NCBI GenBank assembly: GCA_037074615.1
Contig: CM073546.1
Span: 8,363,501 to 8,427,500 of the forward strand
Source of the DNA: Leucaena leucocephala
Taxonomy: Eukaryota > Streptophyta > Magnoliopsida > Fabales > Fabaceae
Length of the DNA: 64,000 bases
Direction of reading: 5' to 3'
Shown here in pieces: positions 51,421 to 63,480 of this stretch; the stretch's first letter is position 1; each line of letters begins with the position of its first letter. The translations under genes and the position numbers were made by a program. The notes below the pieces were generated by a model. The model saw nothing but the letters and a program-made list of their open reading frames with translations. It was not told the origin of the DNA and made no database searches.

Positions 51421-52057
51421 TTAGGGACAATTACTCTGGGGATCCAATGTAAGACAATTTATTTCTCAAAAATCCTATAAAATCTCTAAACTATTGTCAA
51501 GTCTCAAATGACATGTAGTTAGGATATTCTAATTATGAAAAAGGCACCCTTATCCTTATTTTTATTGATAAGTTAAAGAGTTTTCGTTGACAACTTAAGG
51601 TGAAACACTTGATAGGGGAATGATGTTTATCGACAACTCTCATTATCAATTGGAATTTTCACTTGTCAATTAAGACCTTTTTACTTGTCAAATATTTTAG
51701 TTTAAACTGTCAACTAAGACTATCCTACTTGTCAATAAAAATAAAGATATATGTGTCTTTTCATACCTATCATCCGTAGGTTCAACTAGTGAAGGAGTGA
51801 GACATACGACCATTTGAATAGTGTTTGATCTCTAGAGAATACCATTTTGTTATGGTTCCAGTCACGGCGCTTGGAGAGGGATAATGGGTGAGCTCAACCC
51901 CTTTCTAAAAAAATTCTGTACCAAAAAAATATCTTTTCGTAATTGAAATATTCTACATACAGATTCTTTAGGATTTGACAATATATAGTTTAGAGATTTC
52001 GTGAGACTTTTAAGTAATAAATTATTTTACATGAGATTTTACAGTAATTTTTCCTAT
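51421..52057. mobile_element. Foldback MITE with terminal inverted repeats of about 80 bp
   Basis: The left end (51423-51505: AGGGACAATTACTCTGGG ... AAATCTCTAAACTAT ... TTGTCAAGTC) pairs with the right end (51969-52057, reverse-complemented: AGGAAAAATTACTGT ... GAAATCTCTAAACTAT ... TTGTCAAATC). About 70-75% of positions match over roughly 80 bases. The middle has several inverted copies of ACTTGTCAAT / TTGACAA. No coding capacity. Confidence 0.75.
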
Positions 52058-53475
52058 ATTTTATTGTTTAATTCTCTTTTGATTATTGGAATATTTGGAT
52101 AAATATTAACTTAGATATTTTGATAATATTTTGGACAATTACATAATTAAAATATATCTCTAGATTGATCCTCAAATCAGTTGACCAAGTTTAGGTTTAT
52201 CGTTAACTAAGCCAAGTTTAATTTATTTATTTATTTAATAACCTATAATAGTTAGATTATTAAATAGATGCACTGAGGTAAATTGAGTGAACGTAGTAGC
52301 AAAAAAATTGGTTTTTAACATTCTTCTTTAGCATGACAAAAAAATGCTTATGCTTGTCAAAAGAATGCTCAATCTATGCTTTTTTTTTGTTACTATTTCT
52401 TTTTAACTCTTGCATTTCTCTAATCTTGATATATTCTTCAAACATGACAGGAAGTATTTCTTAACCTTCTTCTATTATTATTATAGGTGGGAATTTCCTA
52501 TTTACTTATCTACTCTAAATTATAGTTTCCCTAAAATACAACTCTAAAAGTATTGATAAAAATATAACTTTGGAGGAATAAATTTTAGGTGACAAAAGAG
52601 CTTTTGGGTTGTGTAATTACTACTTTCCTTTATTTTTTTCTTTATCATTTTACCTCATGTCATTTTTTATAATTTACCTATAAAAAGTTATTTTAATTAT
52701 AAATGTCTAAATATTTATTTATGATCATTTTTCTTCCAAAAAGCTCTCTTCATAATCACTTTTAAATCAATTTTTTCCCATAAACTTTTCTTTAGAAGCT
52801 AAATCAAAAGGCCCTAAGTATAAGTATCATCCTATTAGAGGTAATCATATTCAAGGTACTGTCAAACACTAAATGTGGATACCTCTTCAAACATAAATTT
52901 AAACTTTAGTTCACCATATTGTGACGTATTAGCCATTTTCACTAAATCTAACTCTCGTTTGTTAAGTTGAGCCAACTTTTAAAAGTTGAGCATATCACCA
53001 TGCTTTGTTGTTGGTTTTTTATATAAAAATTTTAGAAAAAAGATTGGGTTCAACCACAATTTAAGGTAGAGTTTCTAACCCAGATAGGGATATGCATACA
53101 CCCCATTAAACCATATTTTGTTGATAATTGTGTTAAACATGGTATTAAAACTCAATTTAGGTATGACAGTCAAACTAGTAAACTAATCAACTAATCCTCT
53201 CATTAGTTGAATAAAAAAGTTTGGACGAATAAACAGAATTAAATTTTATATTTTTTATTCCCTTGCTAAGCTTAAAGACATTATTTTGAGTTTTTTTTTT
53301 TAAAAAAAAGAAAAACTAGCCGTAAATTTGATTTGTATTTTAATAACTTTATTTGTTCAATTATTTGTAGTTTATATTAGTATGTTTTATTTACTTATGA
53401 ATTAGTATTGTTTATTTAAATATTAATTTTTTCTAGTTATATATAAATATTTTTATATAGTTTAATTAAATTATA
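52058..53475. other. Intergenic DNA, no gene recognised
   Basis: AT-rich. The pair AGAGCTTTTGGGTT (about 52598) and AAATCAAAAGGCCCTAAG (about 52801) could be ends of a 220-bp degenerate TIR element, too weak to list separately. Confidence 0.4.
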
Positions 53476-53490
53476 TTATTCTAATTATAG

Positions 53491-53671
53491 TTTTTTTGTC
53501 CACCCAGTTCACTGGAGCTTTAACCCGACTACATTCAGATTTGACCCGCATCGCGCACCTGGGTATGGTGGGTAAATCTTCTAATGGGAATTTTTTGCAT
53601 ATGCTAAGACTCAAATTCAAGATCTCATTTAAATAATACTGAGCCATTTATCACCCAGACTAACCCATTGG
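53491..53671 (-). mobile_element. tRNA-derived SINE, copy 2, with 15-bp target duplication
   Basis: It is flanked by TTATTCTAATTATAG at 53476-53490 and 53672-53686. The plus-strand T run at the left end is the A tail of a minus-strand SINE. The minus-strand head has a box A-like region (GATAAATGGCTCAG) and box B-like GAATTTGAGTC. It shares with copy 1 (16817-16983) the body phrase ACCCACCATA and the tail GTGAACTGGGTGG / GTGAACCGAGTGGG. Confidence 0.85.
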
Positions 53672-53744
53672 TTATTCTAATTATAGTTAGTTTAACGTGC
53701 TTCAATCATGATTGGACTTTGGAGTACTAATCCTTGACCATCGT

Positions 53745-54370
53745 CTTGACCAATTTTGTGTTTGGATTAATTTTTAAAGAATATATTTTTGAAGTAAAAT
53801 AAATTTTTGGTATAATAGGTTTTGTGAAAAAAAAGTGATATTTATAAAATGAAAATATTTGAATGACTGTTATCATAACAATTTTTTTATGTTTAAATTG
53901 TTAAAAATCATAAGTTACTGTGGTAATTACTATATGGTGTATTTGGATTAGATTTTGAAGAATAACTTTTGGGTAGAATAAATTTGGAGTAAAATAGATT
54001 TTAGAAAATTGATTCTTGAAAAAATTAGTATTTCTAATTTATACTAAAACTATGATTTTGGTAGAAAAATATACACTAGAAAAAAAAAATGAGTATTTAA
54101 ATAGCTTATACCAAAATTATAATTTTTGTGAAAAATGATTGTAGAAAAAAGGTGTTGGGATAACTTTTTCCCAAACCATAGTTTTATCTCCCAAACCATG
54201 GTTTTATGTTTAGGACCTAAATAAAACACACAAAATTAGATACAAATTTTATGAGGAAAAATAAGGGTTTTAGGCCTAAAATCTATTTTATAATAGCTCT
54301 GTGTTTGGATGAGTTAACTTCCATTTGAATCTAAAAGTGATTTTTTAAAATCTATCAAAACATACATATA
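53745..54370. repeat. Degenerate TGTTTGGAT-type repeats
   Basis: Three starts (about 53757, 53937 and 54300) share TGTTTGGATTA or TGTATTTGGATTA. The first two continue with TTTTTGAAGTAAAATAAAT-like sequence, a direct repeat of about 180 bases. They are probably ends of old non-autonomous DNA transposons. Confidence 0.4.
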
Positions 54371-54519
54371 TAAGAAAATTTTCAATTACGTTTTAAAATT
54401 TAGTAAGTAAAATATATAATATCATTAAATTAAAAAAATTAATTTTATTAGGTTTTATTTTGACCTAAAAACCTAAACAATTTTATTTTCTATTTTTGTG
54501 AATAAAACATTTTCTGTAA

Positions 54520-55767
54520 GGGCATGTTTGGTTCAAAGGGAGGGGAGAAAAGGGAAGAAAAAAAATGAACACTTTCCTTCTTCCGGTTTGAAATTTTTGG
54601 GGGAAAGCCAAATAAAATTTGACGCTCTTCCCTTACTCTTCCATGTTTTTGCTCTCCTCCAAATCAAGATTTTTCTAGAGGGGAGCCAATTTTTAAAACA
54701 ATTATATCTCACCTCTACACATATCTCTTTGTTTGAAGCTTGTCTTTTGTACCTACACCAATGTTGCTATCGATTGGATTTGCTGTGGCAATTTTGACAT
54801 CGTCGCCTATGTGTTCTCCACACACCGATCTTTTCTTAGTAGTTACTATTTGCTAATTGTTAGAATTATTATTTGCCTTCCATTTGATCTTCGGAGGTAA
54901 AGGTTTCTTCAACTTTTCTTTTCCAAATAGTAGGACTAGAAATTGAAGGTATATTCCATTGTGAAAAATCAGACCCTATTCACGAAGAACTCTTCCCCTT
55001 TTTCTGCTTCTCATTTTCTCGAATAGTTTTTTTCTTCTTTTGCGCCTATTTATGTTGAACTACATTCTTCCTCACTTTTCGGCTTTCCCTCAGATTTTGA
55101 GATAGAGTATTCACTTTAGATGCAGTATTTACTGTAGGCCTTTTTGCTTGAGCCATTTTAGGGTTAGTTTACAGAAAATAGGGAATAGAATAGTTTACAC
55201 TATTTGAGAGATAGAGTGGGAGGACCGAGATTAGGTTTAGAGAAGAGATTATTAGAGCACAGAGAGGGAAGATCATTCGATATTTGAAATGAACCTCGAG
55301 TTATAGCATTTTAAAAGACAGACAGTGCCTAATCTGGACAACTCGATTTTAGATGTTGAGTTTTATATAAAAATTCAATTTACCACAAAAAACTCGAGTT
55401 AATTTTGTACTTATCACAATGTCAAAACTCGAGTTTCCAATCTTAACACAATTTTTGTTAAAAAGCTTAATTTTATATTACACTTTGCTTAACATTATGG
55501 TTTACCTCTATTCGCAAAACTCGATTTTCTTTTTGTTATATAATTTGAATTTTGTAAAAAAAATGAGTTTCTATACCCAAGTTTATGAGTAACAATAGAG
55601 ATATAATGATAAATTATTTATTTCATTTCTTCCTTTTCTATCTTTAACTAAATAAAAAGATCTTTCAAAACACATTTCCTTCGTTGCTTTCTCATTAAAC
55701 CAAACAAAGAAATATTAACTCTCCCATTCCTTTCCTTTATTCCCTTCCCCTTTGAACTGAGAGGCCC
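54520..55767. mobile_element. TIR element (non-autonomous DNA transposon)
   Basis: The left end GGGCATGTTTGGTTCAAAGG and the right end reverse-complemented GGGCCTCTCAGTTCAAAGGG share 15 of about 20 bases. G/A-rich similarity continues inward (GGGGAGAAAAGGG against GGGGAAGGGAATAAAGG). The left end also resembles that of the MITE at 967-1501. The interior has repeated AACTCGAGTT and AACTCGATTTT phrases (55290-55530). The right TIR ends close to the putative gene promoter at 55769. Confidence 0.5.
54886..55156 (-). pseudogene. Short basic ORF remnant within the TIR element
   Basis: From ATG at 55156 (MAQAKRPTVNTASKVNTLSQ) the frame is open for 36 codons to 55046. It then continues with only one more stop through a Lys-rich stretch to about 54886. 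The family is unrecognised. It could be a transposon protein remnant or an exon captured by the element. Confidence 0.3.
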
Positions 55768-55768
55768 G

Positions 55769-55776
55769 AAACCCTA
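55769..55776 (+). promoter_or_regulatory. Telo-box (AAACCCTA) upstream of putative gene start
   Basis: AAACCCTA lies 118 bases before the ATG at 55894, next to GAGGCCCG. In plants telo-boxes mark leaders and promoters of translation-related and growth-related genes. Function here is inferred. Confidence 0.45.
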
Positions 55777-55893
55777 CAACCAACGGTAACATGTGACGTC
55801 GACCATAAGTCCAAAACCCAAAAAGCACCTTCCCCGCCATCTCTCTATCATTCACTGTGTGTGGTGAGGCTTGTAAAGAGAAAGAGCTTCACA

Positions 55894-55957
55894 ATGGCGG
55901 GAGGGAAAATCAAGAAGGGAAAGCTACAACAACACACGCCTTACCAAGGAGGCATAT
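55894..55957 (+). pseudogene. First codons of an unidentified host gene cut by the Athila-like element
   Basis: ATG in a strong plant start context (CACAATGGCG) opens a 21-codon frame reading MAGGKIKKGKLQQHTPYQGG and one more residue. At 55958 the LTR begins. The preceding 120 bases look like a real leader, less AT-rich than the region, with a telo-box and CTCTCT. The peptide is short and basic, and I do not recognise the gene. Its remainder, if present, lies beyond the transposon, outside the window. Confidence 0.45.
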
Positions 55958-58900
55958 TGATGTCGCTTGTCGTTAGCGCTCAAATTAATTACTAATTTTA
56001 ACCTTATGTGTATAGGAGCTAACCCTAGGTCGATCTCAAGGCGGAGTCAATGTGTAGCTTGATTATGATTAATTAAAGTAATTAAGGAACAAATATGGTG
56101 AGAGAAGAATATTTAGTTTAATTAAAGCGATAATTGTAAGAAAGTAAAAGAGTTAAATGATATGATTACTAGTAAGTTGGACGTTCACAAGGATTGATGT
56201 GTTGCTATCATCGTTCAATAATATATTAGAGTTATAACAATTAAATATACTAAGTCCTTAATGTGCAAAATCCTAGATAATCGTCATGTTCATAATCATA
56301 TAATCCACAATTATACCTAAATCTAGCATACAATTGTATCAAGAATGATTAGTGAATATCCACTTAGCATGTGATAAATTCAGCAATAAATGATTTGTTC
56401 CTCTAACATAGATATTCAATCGAAAACCCTATAACTAAACATGTGAATCCAACATGAATAATTATAAGAGGAAACTAAGGATATTAAATAAAGAATATCA
56501 AATCATAAATTGAAATAATAAATCAAAACATAAAATTGTTCAACTCCTAACTCTAAAGTACAGAAACTCAAGCCACTACATCTCTCCTCAAGAACTTAGA
56601 AGGAAAATGGTGGAATTGTGGAAGAGATGAAGAAGATGATTGTGATGGTGGTGATTAGTGTGTTGAATGGAGGAGACTTGTGTAAGGAATTGGAAGACAC
56701 GCAGCAGAAATTAACTTAAAAATTTTTCCATTCCCTGTCATGATCTACTGTATGTATTTAAGTCAAGTGGAAAGAAGTATTACCCTCAGTATTTAGTCGC
56801 GACTTTCTCAGCTTCTGGTTGCGACGTCCACAGCTTCTCTCCGCAGCTCGTGATCTCTTTTCGATCGCAAGAAGTCAATGACTCAGGTCAGTTTCCTCTA
56901 CTGGTATCTACTCGAACAACATTCCAACTACGAACGACGTGCTAGCGCCTCCTGTCCCTCCAGGGCTTACTCAAGAATTCATCCTCTCCGTCTCTATTTT
57001 GACAGTTTCTTATCTGCAAACCTTTTTGCAGATTTCCGTTCACCTTTTTTTTGTCCCAACCGTAGCTCCTAAATATCATATATATCAGATGCTATGCGTG
57101 TTACCACAGACTTGGATTTTTGGAATTAATCTTATATTAATTCTGAAATTAATACAATATCATATATTGTATAATTTGATAAGAAACAAATTAAATAAAT
57201 AGTGTTTGTATTAAATCCGTCTCATAGATTTAATTCACCCATTTATTTAATTTCAAATAAAGATAAGACGAAATTACATTTGATTTATTCTTATAAATCA
57301 AATTTGAGATATCATATCAATTTTAATTTCAAATTCAAATGTGATAGAGATTTAATTTTATCCTTATAAATTAAATCTTGTAAATATCTCTTATATGAGA
57401 TATCATATTAATTTGAATTTCAAATTCAAACATGATAGAGATTTAATTTATCTTTATAAATTAAATCTTATAAATATCTCTTATATATAATATATATACG
57501 AATTTATATATATATGAATATAAATATAAATAAATATATACATCCACCCTAGATCATTCATTGAATTTGGACATGTCTTAGATTCAATGAATCTGGACAT
57601 CATAGCTCATGTTAGGCTATTTTGTGTGCGACCCTGTAGGCCCATATGAAGTTGGCAGTGGGCCATTTAATATACTGATTCACAAGTCGCAAGCGGTCTC
57701 TAGCAAGACATCATGACTACCCAAATCATATGAGGATGGATGAACGATGTAACCTTTTATACAACAATATCATATCCCTTTTGTCACACGATATTTTGGT
57801 CATGGATGAGGCATGGAGAATGTCATCCTCCTATTCCTGACCGTTACTTTCTCGATCCTTGAGTAGTCTGACTATAGAAATGTAATTACCTTTCCATTAC
57901 AGTATGGCCATACATTTCTCAGACTCACTCATCGAGGGGCCCAATAATATCTCTCTATGAATGTGAGGGACAAATTCCATCTTGACCATTCACATTCCTC
58001 CGCACAGAAAACCACTAAGCCCGAACATAATCTTTATGATCACTCGGTCAAAAGTAACTTTTGACTAGGTCAAAGCTAAGCATTTTTCATGTAGGAATCC
58101 ATAATGATCTCAGGTCAAAGGGCATAGTGACATGTTTGTATATGAGAAAAGCTTATGACTTAACCCATGCAGCTCTGTCATAGCGGGTCAGTCCAACACC
58201 TTGTACTCTTACATGTGCCTATAACTTTAATTTATATCTCTATACATCTCCAAAGTCATACTAGTCTTATTTCATCTTTGCTCCTGCATAGATGACCGAC
58301 CAGGGACATTTAGGATAAGATCATGAGTTATCCAAGGATGGTCATCATAGTAAACATGCAAATAATATGATAACACAATTAATAAATTCATAAATCAACA
58401 ATGTTCATAAGATAATGATTGGCCCCTAGGGCACAAGTTCTAACACCTTGGGGTCCTTTATATAGCCTTTGGGAGTGAATCCTGTTTGATATAGGTCTCT
58501 TCACTGATTGGCTCTTTAAAAGATAATGATAATCTACATTTATCTTCAATATCCTTTCAAGCTATCATCTTTTCCAATATCACCAGAGATAATATTTTTA
58601 AACTCAAATATCCTATAAATAATTCAAATAAAAAATAATAGGATAAAAGAGATAAAATAATTAATAGAAAAATAGGAAAAGATAATATATTTATCATTAT
58701 CCTTTAATTACATTCAAATGCTAGATATTGATAAATTATCTTTGAATCAATTCAAATGATATATGATATAATATAAGGAATTAGAGATAAGATATAATTA
58801 ATATTTATCCTCTTGCTTTGAATCTTGACTTGTGATTGGCTCCTCTTTTTTTGTAATTTGAATTAAATTTCCCTTGGATATCACATATTCAATCTGTGAG

Positions 58901-59357
58901 ATATGTTGCCTGTATCTAGATATTTAAGGATTACATTTGAATAGTCAAAGTGGATATCTAATTTTAAATTTTGAAAGATCTCTTTTGTTTTGACTATTTC
59001 AAATATTATTATGCTATATTAATATATTAAAAGGAGATAAATAATTTTCTCTAATTAGATAATATTGATTTCCCTTTTAATAAATTAATATGTATTTTTA
59101 TTCATTAATCCTAGGTTACTCCTTTTGTAGGCTATTAATTATTTCCTATTCTTCCTGAAAGTCATAAAAGATAAAAATATCTTCGCGTAGTGTGATAATA
59201 AAATTAGTAAAAATACAAGAAAATGACATTTTTAGTTATTTAATTCATATAGTCAACTAAGGCACAAAATAACCATAATTATTATAATAATATCTATTAA
59301 TCATGATAAATTCCCTGAAATAGATAGAAAATAATATGATAAAATAGGGATTCATCA
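55958..59357 (-). repeat. 3' LTR of Athila-like gypsy element, interrupted by LTR E2
   Basis: Minus-strand start TGATGAATCC follows the polypurine tract and the end is GCGACATCA at 55958, so the termini are the inverted pair TGATG...CATCA. After removing the insertion at 56681-58444 the LTR is about 1.63 kb. The plus strand opens with TGATGTCGCTTGTCGTTAGC. No gene lies inside it. Confidence 0.8.
56681..58444 (-). mobile_element. Solo copia LTR E2 nested in the Athila LTR
   Basis: Minus-strand start TGTTAGAACTTGTGCCCTAG, end TTCCTTACA. The flanks are acttg and ccttg, a 4-of-5 match. It is a close relative of E1 (25957-27797), with two instead of three 91-bp units at 57306-57480. Open frames at 56878-57202 are the LTR counterparts of those in E1 and are not genes. 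Confidence 0.88.
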
Positions 59358-60850
59358 AATTCCCCTACACTTAAACCTTTGTACTCCTGGGCAAAGCAAT
59401 GAAGAACATCTTGATAAATATTGAAAACAAGTAGAGGAACCAAACAAATTTGAGTGTGAAAGTGATAATTAAATCAATCAAACCCTTCAAGTCAGCCTGG
59501 TCACATAATAACAAATGCAACGTGATCAATCTCTATGAACACAGTTAAGACAGAGGAATATGATAGAAGAGAGCACACTCAGGGATATATTCATTTCACT
59601 CATCTCACCTTTTACGGGTTCTTTCACTCAATCCTGCCTATACTAGCCCCTACCATGGGCTTGTAAAAGTTCTAAGTCTCTATTGTTAGTTACATGTGCA
59701 TTCTTTAATCAAGAGGACTTTATAAGCTTGTAATATTGAAAATAGGCCACGTGAAATAGAATATGAATAATAGAAAGTAGTATATGCATGTAATAATGAA
59801 TGTATATCATGAATTCATGTCATAAGAGATGTATAGGTAATAATTGTGCTAATAAGATGCGATAATAGTGCCTTCTTCATTTCTCTTTTCTCTCTCTTTT
59901 TTTTTGGCTTTTGTTTTTTTTCTTGCACTATCTTTTCTTTTCTTTCTTTTTCTTTTTTTTTGCACCTTGTATATAAAAGATATAGCACAATATTTCAATA
60001 ATAATAATTTTCTGACATGAATAAAAATTTTATTTCAAGATGTTAATGCATATATGACTTTTTATGATGGAAAAAGAAAAGTGATGGGCTCAAAGGGGGT
60101 GACTAGGGATATAATATGTAATGGGTTTGTGTTTGGGATAAAAAGGGTTTAGAATATGATGGCCTCAATCATTTTAAAGAATTGCACAAGAGCTAAACAT
60201 CAGATAAAAGAACTAAGACAAGTTTTGAAGAGAAATTAGTATAGGAAGTACTCATTCAATTTAGGAATTTAAGGCCGAGAATCCTTCCAACATGGTTGTC
60301 TCTCTTCATTTCTATTCATAGGGCCTAACTGAAGACGTCAACTGTTCTCAATGCATTATATTATATGTTTCTAGGATAACTCTTAGAATATTAATTAACT
60401 GAACTATCATAGTCAACAATGAAATTGAAAGATTCATACTTATATCAGTGTAATCAAGATGATATTTTAATTTGAAACATGAGTGTTCAGAAGTATAAGT
60501 ATGGAAAATTTTTGAAAAATAGGCATTTTCAAGAGCTTTCAGATAATCAATCAAATTCATTCTCTCCCCGATACTTAAATCATGCGTTGTCCTCAACGCA
60601 GCACTAAGGCATATATTAGAGGGAGCAGGGAGATGGTTAAAGAGTCATGTGATAAAAGAAATATTTATTCAAAGAAAAATTAACATAAAACTAAGAGTTT
60701 TTTTTTAAAATGCGACCTATTATAGGAAATCTATAAAGTGCAAACTACTATACTCCTAAACTGCTAGAATGGTCCTTCCCCCATACTTATCTCAAACAAT
60801 AAGCTCAAAGCATGGAAGAGAGATAAGAGAAGAAAGAGACAACCTGAGTA
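59358..60850 (-). other. 3' untranslated interior of the Athila-like element
   Basis: A minus-strand polypurine tract (AAGTGTAGGGGAATT, 59358-59372) touches the LTR start. A T-rich plus-strand tract lies at 59890-59960. One minus-strand frame at 60348-60596 (TTHDLSIGERMNLIDYLKAL) looks like a decayed peptide region, but no known envelope-like ORF can be recognised. Confidence 0.5.
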
Positions 60851-62029
60851 TCAAGGGGGTTGTGTGCTCACATGGTAAAGCTTCAAAAGATTACCATTTA
60901 TCTTTCTTGTCAGTCCAGTGGCATTGTCTATGAGCTCTACCATTCCAAACTTGTGGGTTTTGATAATAGTGAAAGGTCCTTCCCACTTGGTAGTGAACTT
61001 GCCAGGTTTTAACTTGAATCTAGCTGCAAATATTAACACTTTATCCCCTACTTGAAACTGCTTCCTTAAAATGCCTTTGTCATAGAGTAGTCTTGTTTTC
61101 TCTTTATAGATGCGAGAGTTTTCATATGCATCTCGCCTTCTCTCATCCGATTCCTCCAGTTGTAGCATTCTTTCTAAACCTGAAGCTTCCATATCCATAT
61201 TGCACATCTTGATAGCCCAATAAGCCTTATGATCAAGTTCTATAGGGAGATGACATGCATTACCAAATACAATCCTATATGGCGACATCCCTATAGGTGT
61301 CTTGAAGGTTGTCCTATATGCCCAAAGTGCTTCCTCAAGTCGTAAGCTCCAATCTGTCTTGTTGGGATGCACAGTCTTCTATAAGATATGCTTTACTTCT
61401 CAATTTGAGACTTCTGCATGACCATTTGTTTGTGGATGATAAGCAGTGGCAATCTTGTGTGTGACCCCAAATTTAGCAAAGAGCTTAACTAGAATCTTGT
61501 TGCAGAAGTGGCTTCCTCTATCACTTATTATAGCTCTTGGTGTTCCAAACCTGCAGAAGATATTAGATTTAGTAAACTTAGAGACTGTCTGAGCATCATC
61601 CTTCCTTGTAGTGATTGCTTCCACCCACCTAAACATATAGTCAACAGCTAAAAGGATATAAGAGAAACTAAATGAAGGAGGGAAAGGCCCCATAAAGTCA
61701 ATTCCCCATACATCAAAAATTTCACAAAATGGAATGAGTTGTTGTGGCATCTCATGCCTCTTACTCAAACCACCAAACCTTTGACACTTATCACACACTT
61801 TGCAAAAGGAAAAAGCATCATTGAATAAGGATGTCTAGTAGAAACCTACTTCTAGGATTTTTCTAGAGGTCTTCTTAGCACTAAAGTGACCAACACAGAC
61901 TGCAGAATGAGAAGCTGTTAGGATAGCATCAAACTCATCCTCTAGGACACACCTACTGATTACCTGATCATTACACATCCTCCAACAGAGTGGATCATCC
62001 CACATGTAGTACCTAGATTCCCTCTTCAA
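60851..62029 (-). pseudogene. Athila-like integrase region
   Basis: Minus-strand order: RYYMWDDPLCWRMC, then the HHCC zinc finger (HSAVCVGHF ... CDKCQRFG), broken by a TAG stop at GFY-stop-TSLF where Trp is usual. The catalytic core follows: VWGIDFMGPFP (first Asp), AIISDRGSHFCNK (second Asp) and HPQTNGHAEVSN (Glu). After further stops the frame 61372-60851 gives LEEALWAYRTTFKTPIGMSP, FQVGDKVLIF and KFTTKWEGPFTI. There is no chromodomain, as expected for Athila. The three catalytic residues survive but the frame is interrupted. Confidence 0.92.
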
Positions 62030-62850
62030 CTTCTGTACTTGAAAGGGGGATTACACCTACCACTAGATAATTCACTAAGTGTGCATACCATGGTTCCTTC
62101 AAAGATAAAGCAAAGAGGGTAGCATTAGGAAAATTATCACAAACTAAATTAGAATTATCCACTCCCCTTGCTTCATCGGGAAGCCTACTTAGGTGGTCAG
62201 CTACATTATTCTTAGCTCCTGCTCGATCTTTGATCTCAATATCAAATTCTTGTATAAGGAGCATCCATCGCAATAACCTTGGTTTAGATTGAGGTTTCTT
62301 GAAAAGATACCTTACTGCTGTATGATTTGTAAAAATAACAACTTTAGAGTTTATGAGATATTGTCTAAACTTATCTAAAGCAAAAACAATAGCATATAAT
62401 TCCTTCTCTATAGTTATGTAGTTCTCTTGTGCTGTATCTAAGGTCTTTGATGCATAAGCAATGACCCTTGAAACCTTATCTTCCTTCTATCCAAGCATGG
62501 CACCGACTGCACTATTAGAAGCATCGCAGGAAAGCTCAAAAGGTAAATTCCAATCAAGTGCAGTTAAAATAGGAGGGGATGTGAGACTGTCCTTTAGTTT
62601 GTTAAAAGCATGTATGCATTTATCATCAAAAATAAATTCAACATCCTTCTGCTAATAGTAAGGCAGATATTATTTCCTATAGTAAGGCAATTATGCTAAA
62701 ATCTTTAATAAATCTCCTATAGAATCCAGCATGGCCTAAGAAGGACCTAAGTTCTTTTAAGTTGGTTGGATAGGGTAAGGTAGATATTATTTCAATTTTA
62801 GCTTTATCGACCTCAATTCCTTTGCCAGATATTAAGTGTCCTAGGACAAT
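62013..62850 (-). pseudogene. Athila-like RNase H region
   Basis: Translated minus-strand pieces include SKVVIFTNHTAVRYLFKKPQ and RWMLLIQEFDIEIKDRAGAK followed by NNVADHLSRLPDE, the end of the RNase H domain. Upstream pieces (SCDASNSAVGAMLG-like) are read through stops. An unrelated plus-strand frame at 62461-62655 is a shadow. Confidence 0.85.
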
Positions 62851-62853
62851 TTC

Positions 62854-63480
62854 CTAATTAACCATAAAATGACATTTTTCAAAATTAAGGACTAATTTCT
62901 TATCAATGCACTTAGTAAGAACTTTATCTAAACTATCCAGACAAGTATCAAATGACTCACCATAGACTGTAAAATCATCCATAAATACATCCATACACTG
63001 CTTAAGAAAATTAGAAAATATACTCATCATACAGCTTTGAAATGTGCCTGGGGCATTACAGAGCCTGAATGGCATCCTTTTGTAAGCATATATTCCAAAA
63101 GGGCAAGTGAAGGTATTATTTTCCTGGTCCTCTGGTGCAATAGGAATTTAAAAATAACCTAAAAAACTGTCTAGAAAACAATAATGGGACTTCCCTGTTA
63201 AGCGCTCAAGCATTTGATCAATAAAAGGAAGGGGAAGTGATCTTTCCTAGTGGACTCATTCAATTTTCTATAGTCAATACAAACACGCCAAGAGTTTTGT
63301 ACTCTAGTGGGAATCAATTCATTATTTTCATTCTTAACAACAGTGATCCCACTTTTCTTAGGAACAACCTGTACAGGGCTACCCATTCGCTATCTTATAT
63401 CGGATAGATAATACCCGTAGAAAGAAGTTTAGTGACTTACCTTTTTACAACATCTAATATGAGAGGGTTCATCCTTCTTT
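62854..63480 (-). pseudogene. Athila-like reverse transcriptase region
   Basis: SPVQVVPKKSGITVVKNENN and WRVCIDYRKLNESTRKDHFP begin the domain in the frame at 63386. A one-base loss follows (PFIDQMLERLTGKSHYCFLD is in another frame). Then come MPFRLCNAPGTFQSCMMSIF and the catalytic box VFMDDFTVYGESFD, with KLVLNFEKCHFMV at the end. The active-site aspartates are kept, but the frame is broken at HFPF and at GYF-stop. Confidence 0.92.

Noticed and set aside
60348..60596. Possible Athila envelope-like protein
   Set aside because: Only a short frame with no signal peptide or membrane segment that can be defended; left as part of the 3' untranslated interior.
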